Positions 57,316-64,000 of a stretch of 64,000 nucleotides of DNA are shown one piece after another. This DNA comes from Pseudoscleropodium purum (lineage: Eukaryota > Streptophyta > Bryopsida > Hypnales > Brachytheciaceae): assembly GCA_963969395.1 (NCBI GenBank), contig OZ017799.1, positions 16,060,501 through 16,124,500 of the forward strand, in the 5' to 3' direction. The notes below the pieces were generated by a model, which saw only the letters and a list, made by a program, of their open reading frames with translations, ran no database searches and had not been told where the DNA came from. The stretch's first letter is position 1. Each line of letters opens with the position of its first letter. Made by a program: the position numbers and the translations under genes.

Positions 57316-60294
57316 TTGATGTAAAAATTCCATGCTAAAAAACATAAGTTAGAGTGAATTTTGAAGTGGAAATAATTTATTTTTCCTTGGTTATTTTATG
57401 AGAGGACAAGAATGTGATATATCAGAAGGGTCTCAGAGTACTTTGTATATATTCTACAGCAACAAAAAATAGAGTTCCTTTTTCCCTTTATTTTGGATTG
57501 GTTCTTCAACTGAATTGCTTTTGCAGTTGAGGCTTTTATATTTGTAGACTCTTTGAACGCTCAAAGTCAATCGGCATCATGACTTTGATACCGGTAGTCT
57601 AAAAAAGAACTCTTGGAACACACACACACACCCTTCCCACTGTTGTAACCTCAGCTAAGTTAGCTGAAATTTTCTTACTAATAAATAAATTCTTATTTGG
57701 TACTCGTGTGTTGATATTAAAAAAAATACCCCAAAAAATTTTAATCAAAAATTATTTTTTTTTCTTATTAAAAATTTATTGTAAGTTGGAAGGTGGCTCA
57801 TGATAAAAAAAGAAAACTTCAATTGTTAATAACTTTGATAGCAAATTGAGAATTGTCAATTCCAATGGTAAGAATGTTCTACTACACAATGAATATCTTT
57901 AGTTTTTGTTTTATTTTCAAAATATCAAAAAAAAGGTCCAAAACAACAACTAGTGTACAATACATGTATTTTCTACCTTCATTACCCATAAAATAAAGCT
58001 TCTCATAATTTTCATTTCATTAGTTGGAATAGAGTGTTGACAAGGATCCTATGTAGATATCAATCTATACTATCAAATAAAATTTATTGATATATTTTTT
58101 TGAATTTAATATAGCTATTTGCATTAATACCAAAATAAATAAAAATTGCAAAATTCATCGAAATAACTTGAAACAAAGTTGCACGTGTAGAGAAATTCCA
58201 AGGATGCATAAAATAATTCACCCTATGGTCCTAAAGAAGGGGGAGTAATTCTTCCCAAGCTATACATAGGACTCAAGTTATATTGTTTTTGAAGTTTTGA
58301 TATTAAAGGATGCAATTATTTGTTTCCTTTAGCCAATGGTTGTTTGGGGCTATATAAGATTGCAAAGAATCATCAATGTTAATGTGACAATGACAATGAG
58401 CTCAAAAGTGGTAAACACAATTTTATAATTAACACATGTTTGGCCCCTCCAATGAAAATCCACAACCATGACATCTAGCAAGAGAACCCCCATGTGAACC
58501 CCCTCAACTATTGATTAAGTTTCTTCTTAAAAAACCTAAATTGTTGATCTCAAAGTCAAAGAATTTGGACTCCCTTTCCTATTGTCAGTCTTGATACAAT
58601 TTTTTATATGGATATGATTACGGAATATATATATATATAATAGATGATGAATTGATATGGATATAAAATACATTCACCAATCCTACATATTTCATATTAA
58701 ATGTAGTCAAAATTGCTTCTTAAAAAATACAAATATGGGATGGGGGGAGGGTGCAAGTAGTTTGACAAGTACAATTCATTAATTGTACTCGTTAATTTAA
58801 ACAAAAATTTATTTTGAGCTTGTTGTGACAATTTATCACAATGACAATGAGTTCAAAGGAGGCAATAAGTAATTGCTTGCACGAACTACATCAAAATGTA
58901 ACCTTAAATGTAATGTTGATGTCATGTGACAATTTTTTAATTATAGCAATACTTCAAATTTATGGTTTAAAGCTTTATGATACCATATAATTTACAATTT
59001 AAGGCTACTCAAGACTACATTTTTTCACAAAAATAAATGAACACAAATTTTCAATGTGAACCCAAAAATATAATTGTTATATGCATCAAAAAGTTAGGAT
59101 GAATTTTCTATGAACTACTAAGTCAATTGGCTTCAAATAATGGTTTTTTTGTTAATATTGAAAAAACAATGAGGAATTACCATATGACAACTTGTTTTGC
59201 CACCTATGCTATAAAAAGTCGCATTTTGGGCCCTAAAGTGTTTTATCTTTTTTGAAAGAAGTCTCTTTCATTTTATATTATTGAGAGGCAGATGTGGCCT
59301 AGGCCCAATGGCTTCAGAATTAGCATGCTAGTGAAGTGGTTTTTAATTCAAATATGTGAATTAGAGGCGTACTTACCATTTAGCCCACTTAACAATAATA
59401 GAGGGGAAAATGGAGGCTATATAAGAGACTAAAAATTTATAAGGAGAATGAATATGCTTGTTTTTAATAGGGTCAAGATTGGGTTGTTTTCTATCTGGAT
59501 TCATAAGGCTTAGATGTATGATTCTATTTGGATAGTAGAAAAAGCCATTTTTGAAATTTTGGTAGATGTATCCATGATTCATGATGTTTAACTTTTGGCA
59601 AAGAGATTAGAGCAATGCAAAGTGCATAAATCTTTTTCAAAATGTCTAAGTCTTTCACCTTCAAATTTTGATTTGGAGCAAACTACAATAGTTGTTACTC
59701 CAAGTCAACTATACCATTTTAAAATTGGTAAATTTGAGCCAAAATCTTTCCCTCAATTTTGTTTTGGCTCCCTAATATGTATAAGGACATTGCAAACCTA
59801 AAAGGACTAATGGACAAAAACACTATTAATTATAAAACAAAGGATGCACATGTTGGTTCTTGAATAATCAAAGTATTTTGGTGACTATTTTGGTTATAGG
59901 GATCGCATCCTTCTAAGGTTAACACTTTTTTAAATGGTTGAAAAATTGGATGAAATCGCTAAATATTTCTCCATAAAAAAACAGTATTGTTTATGTTTGG
60001 ATGAAAGCATACATATGAATAATCATGCATGGTTCTATCCATTTTTTTCTTATCTCTATGTATTCCAATGTGTATATTGCTTTAACAACAACATGGTTGC
60101 CCCAAGCATGCCCAATGTAGACTTGAAGGCACTTGAATATTATTTCAATGCCAAACACTAATTAAATTGTCCCCCTTGCATATGCATCAAAATCAAAGGC
60201 TTGTTTGGGAATTTTTTTGAACTTTAAAACTAATTTCTCCCAATTCCTAGACTTAACCGTTTTTCAAGTACTCCTCCCTGTTGTTTTTTCTATT

Positions 60295-61135
60295 ATTTTA
60301 CCCTTAAAGTTCCTTGACTATATTTTCATCAAAAACACCCCAAAACTGTCATTTTTAGGACAAGTATAAAGGAAAAAAATTTAATTTGAACACATCCAAC
60401 CATAAGATCTTGTAGTATGATAATTTTAGAAGATTTGAAAAAAAAATTCAGAAATTTCCACCATATAGATTGCAAGATATTAGCATTTGAATTAACACAA
60501 AGCCTTTTCTTTGTCCCTGCCAAAAACTGGGCAGCTGCACTTCACAAGGTCATATTTGTATGAAAAAATGTCCAAAATGGTTGCAACTCTTTGGATTCAT
60601 TCTTCAAGGTAAGTTGGCTACATGCTTGAAAAATTTCAGATCATTTGGAATTGTACAACATATAGGAATTAGAGAATGAATAGTAAATAGAGAATGAATC
60701 ACCTCATATATATGTTTTCAAAAATATTGAAAATTGAGTTCAATAAAGAACTTCAAAGTTTATTTTAGAGTAGAGAATCCATGACCGCCCACAAATTAAA
60801 ACACCTCATAACTTTTGACTCGTTGATCAAAATGAAATAATTTAAAGCTTTCTACGTGTATATAAATCTAGAAAAATAATTTCAAATTTTTTTTTTGCGA
60901 AAAATGATTTTTTTCAAATCTGCCCAGACTGCCCAAGTTGAGAAATAAACTACATATTAGGCCATAACTTTTCACTCATATTTCCAAATGTCCTGAAATT
61001 TAGTGCACATCAAAGATATTCTTCTTCCACACCTTCTATTAAAATTTGGGCCAAAAATATGGAAATCTCCGCTCACATGCACCTACCCCCAAAAGTTATG
61101 TTGCCAAAAAATGCACCTTAGTCCTTTAGTGGTTA
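60295..61135 (-). repeat. dispersed element R8, reverse copy (about 0.84 kb)
   Basis: Reverse complement follows 47445-48370 through its whole length. On this strand it opens TTAACCACTAAAGGA and ends CTTTAAGGGTAA, an imperfect inverted pair like the R1 and R3 ends. Confidence 0.75.
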
Positions 61136-62349
61136 AACTAGAATTAAAATTTTCAAGAGTTTTCATCAAAAAAAATCCTATAAATTTAAAATTCAACTAA
61201 TTATTTTCTCATTTTCACCTACTCACTTTGCATAAATTGCCATTTTTTCTTAAACACTGAAGAGACTTTATATATGCCACAATCTAGAAGCCACCCTATT
61301 TGCCCCACAACATATCATAGGTGTACACATCAAACTTTCAAATGTACTCAAGAATGTTTCAAGAAAAAAAAAAATTTTATAGTTTTTTTAGTATATTCCA
61401 ATAACCTTAGCATATATCTAATTTTTTTTCCGGCTAAAAAGACTCTTTTTCATGAACTTATTTAGTATTCTGTAAAGCTCTAAATCCTCATTGTAGTAAG
61501 TTTACCTCATTACACCAATAGTTTTCAATCTCAACATATCATGATTCCATGTACAAGGCATGCGCATAAAAGATTTTCTTAAAACAACAATACTCTACCA
61601 CAATGTATACAAAAATATCAATACCAAGGTATTCATACTTCGAGGTGGGTCAAATGTCCAAACAAAGGTTTGTCATGGTGACAATAGACAAGAATAGACA
61701 AGAATCAACAAGATAAAAATATCCACGTAGTGAATTAACTTTACAAAGGGAATTTCTATAACATTTGAGCAACCAAAGTATAAGTTTTGAAGGTCAAAGA
61801 ATTCGTCTTGTGTCCAGATAAACTCCAAGAGGATCGGTACCTCACATGTACTTGTCCCAAAAACTAAACAAAAATGAAGGGTTAGTGAGGTTACACCAGG
61901 TGTCTTAAACCCACAATCACATGCTATAACCTCCACAAAGAAGGGAAAAAAAACAAAAACTGTGCTCCAAAATTGTGACGCAAATAGTCACACGGCACAA
62001 ATAGAGTCTCCTCCGTCCATACCTTAGCTTTTACAATGGACTCATGATCCCTTGGCTTGCTTGTCCCTCAATCCAGCCCTGTAATTTAGGAATTGACACG
62101 CTATATCCGCTGATTTCACGTCAAAGTAAGGTATCCCTGAATCATGAACTGTACAGTAAGTAGAGTGAAGTCAGCCAACCCCATAGCCCGTGGAAGACGA
62201 AAATAGTAATATAGTCTGTGATTTAAAAATAGCGTGCCCAAAATAAAGCACGGTAATAAATGGTGCAAGCCTGTACATGATCACAAAATCTTATCCATGA
62301 CTAGAAATCAATAGTTCAATTACTTCAATACTTCAATAGTTTTACCCTT

Positions 62350-62530
62350 TAGAAACCCTGAAATTTTATATTTGCCACATATGATAAGATTTGCAAATTC
62401 TGAATTTATATTTGCAATCAGAGACCCCCAATTAGCAAGGGGACAAGATGAAATTCAAAATTTAAGCGGCACAAAATAGGGGGCAAGTTTTGACATTTAC
62501 CCTCTGGTAGGGCAATCGAGGGGTCAATCC
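62350..62530 (+). repeat. half-copy of foldback family R2
   Basis: GATTTGCAAATTCTGAATTT, ATATTTGCAATCAGAGACCC, GCGGCACAAAATAGGGGGCA and GGGTCAATCCTCTGTGGCCA match the left arm and centre of the hairpin at 29215-29672, without its second arm. Confidence 0.6.
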
Positions 62531-63299
62531 TCTGTGGCCAGTAAGGCAAACCATGGCTCTGTTGTTTTTAAGGATGGGTCTAACATCTAAGATAATGGTA
62601 CATTTTATGTAAGGCACATGCAACCTTTGTTCAATGGTTTTGGCCTTAGCACACTAGTGAAGTGATCATGGATTCAAATTTAGGCATTGGTGGGGTGCTT
62701 ATCAATATAGTCTACCAAACTATGGTGAGGGGTTGTAAAATCTACTTTGTCATTTGGCATGTCACTTTACATCGTTTATAGGAGAAGTCATAATCTACAA
62801 GAACTAAAACACTTATACATGCTTCAAAACAAATCCACACTACAACAAGGCATGAATGACCAACCATTCAATAATAAGCTTCCTAAACATTCAAGGTTGC
62901 TTCTGCTACTTGTCTCAATTGGATTAGTCTTGCAAAATTACATGAATTGAGGAATAACACTAGTAAAAATTGGTATAACAACCAACCATCATAACATTCC
63001 GTGCTCCAACTCCTTTCAACTCAACAACAACAACATATACAAGACTTGAAGAGAAAGAATGAGCAAAGGGGTGGCTTAGGGTTACAACCACTCCAAAGGT
63101 GCCCCCAAACAACTTTGTTCACACCTCAAATAGTCTCAAAACACTAGCTTATCATGCCCCCCCCGCCCCCCCAATGGCCAATATATGGCTATTTTGGCTA
63201 TACCATGTCTACAATCAACCCCTACAAAGCCCTATAGAGCCTACTAGCTACCCATCATCAAATAACATGACACTTCATATGGGGACGTGATAATTTCTC

Positions 63300-63470
63300 G
63301 AGGAAGGACTATATTGGCTTATTATTGTAGGATTTACCTTCTAACTAAGGCATCAAGGATGGAATTTGCCATCTAAATCCATGAGGCTTAGATAGTTTTG
63401 AGCCATTCCCAACTGATGTTTCATTCACGTTAGTCTTTTAGATCCAAAATTAATCTTCCTTATTTACATT
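63300..63470 (+). repeat. dispersed repeat R7, copy 2
   Basis: CATCAAGGATGGAATTTGCC, CATGAGGCTTAGATAGTTTT, GAGCCATTCCCAA and TTTCATTCACGTTAGTCTTT, as at 5690-5860. Confidence 0.6.
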
Positions 63471-64000
63471 TTCTATATAATTATGAAGGCAATTGATGAG
63501 GTATTTGTGTACCCCTAGTATTCTAGATTTGTCAAGGAGGAAAGACTTGTTTTCTTTCTAAGTCCACCAATCTTATGATATCAATTTGCAAGTTTCAATC
63601 GTAAAATCTTATCAAAGTTAATTATTTAATCTGATTTTTGAAGAAATCATGTGATTATTATGTTTATTAACATAAAAACTTGTGTTTGTTGTTTTAATTC
63701 TATAGAAATGTGAGCTATTGAATTTTTCAAAGAACAATCAATTCTTCAAATTATAATGCAATATCATTTGGGGAGGTTAGATTTTTTATTTCTCTGAAAA
63801 TAATTAACTTCATTTTAATGATTCATTTTATTTTTGTAATTTTAAAGGGTTATTAATTAATTTGGAGCTTTTTAATAATATGTTTGTCACTTGATTTCAC
63901 GGTATATTGTCTTTGAAGATGAATTCCCATTACAACACCTTTGCAAAAGGATTATAAGTTATTAACTATATTATAATTTGATTTTTTACAAAAATATCAA

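Larger units (their letters stand above)
55700..64000. other. AT-rich intergenic region to window end
   Basis: No gene supportable. Holds R6 (55950), R4 (57205), R8 (60295), R2 half-copy (62350), R7 (63300), an AT dinucleotide run near 58628, and a direct repeat pair at about 59290 and 62630 sharing GCA..CTAGTGAAGTG. Confidence 0.6.

Overview
The window is nuclear DNA of a land plant, most likely a bryophyte or other seed-free plant. Genes have several short GT-AG introns and plant-specific products. GC-richer genes stand in very AT-rich intergenic DNA full of small, diverged, non-coding repeats. I cannot name the species. No rRNA, tRNA, CRISPR array or bacterial-type operon was seen.

Five multi-exon genes could be rebuilt with every splice junction in frame. 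(1) An alpha/beta hydrolase on the minus strand, 393-2936. (2) The urea-proton symporter DUR3 on the minus strand, 18512-21346, 712 codons plus stop. (3) A SWI3C-type SWI/SNF chromatin-remodelling subunit on the minus strand, 32892-39015, 919 codons plus stop, with SWIRM, ZZ, SANT and coiled-coil regions. (4) A FAP-type (non-catalytic) chalcone-isomerase-fold protein on the plus strand, 43140-45586. (5) An unassigned acidic protein on the minus strand, 51671-53573, ending in an ATG8-interacting-type motif. A sixth, intronless ORF on the minus strand (10720-11229) joins a CW zinc finger to a methyl-CpG-binding domain, as in plant MBD2-like proteins.

The most striking structure is a large inverted duplication. 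The 3' end of SWI3C plus the neighbouring tail-to-tail CW-MBD gene (about 31.54-34.24 kb) recurs in opposite orientation at about 8.70-11.25 kb, with roughly 20 kb including DUR3 between the arms. The two arms have decayed reciprocally: SWI3C is whole in the right arm and a truncated pseudogene in the left, while CW-MBD is open in the left arm and broken in the right. In the left arm CW-MBD has a TATA box and a 16-bp-period minisatellite upstream, and read-through from it would be antisense to SWI3C sequence.

The rest (3.4-8.6, 11.3-17.1, 21.8-31.5, 39.5-42.6, 45.6-51.6 and 55.7-64 kb) is AT-rich repeat-bearing DNA. By eye I find at least ten dispersed families: MITE-like elements with TTAA-flanked CCCCTAAATGC ends, long foldback hairpins (one nested inside a MITE), and several tandem duplications of 50-470 bp. 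None shows a transposase.
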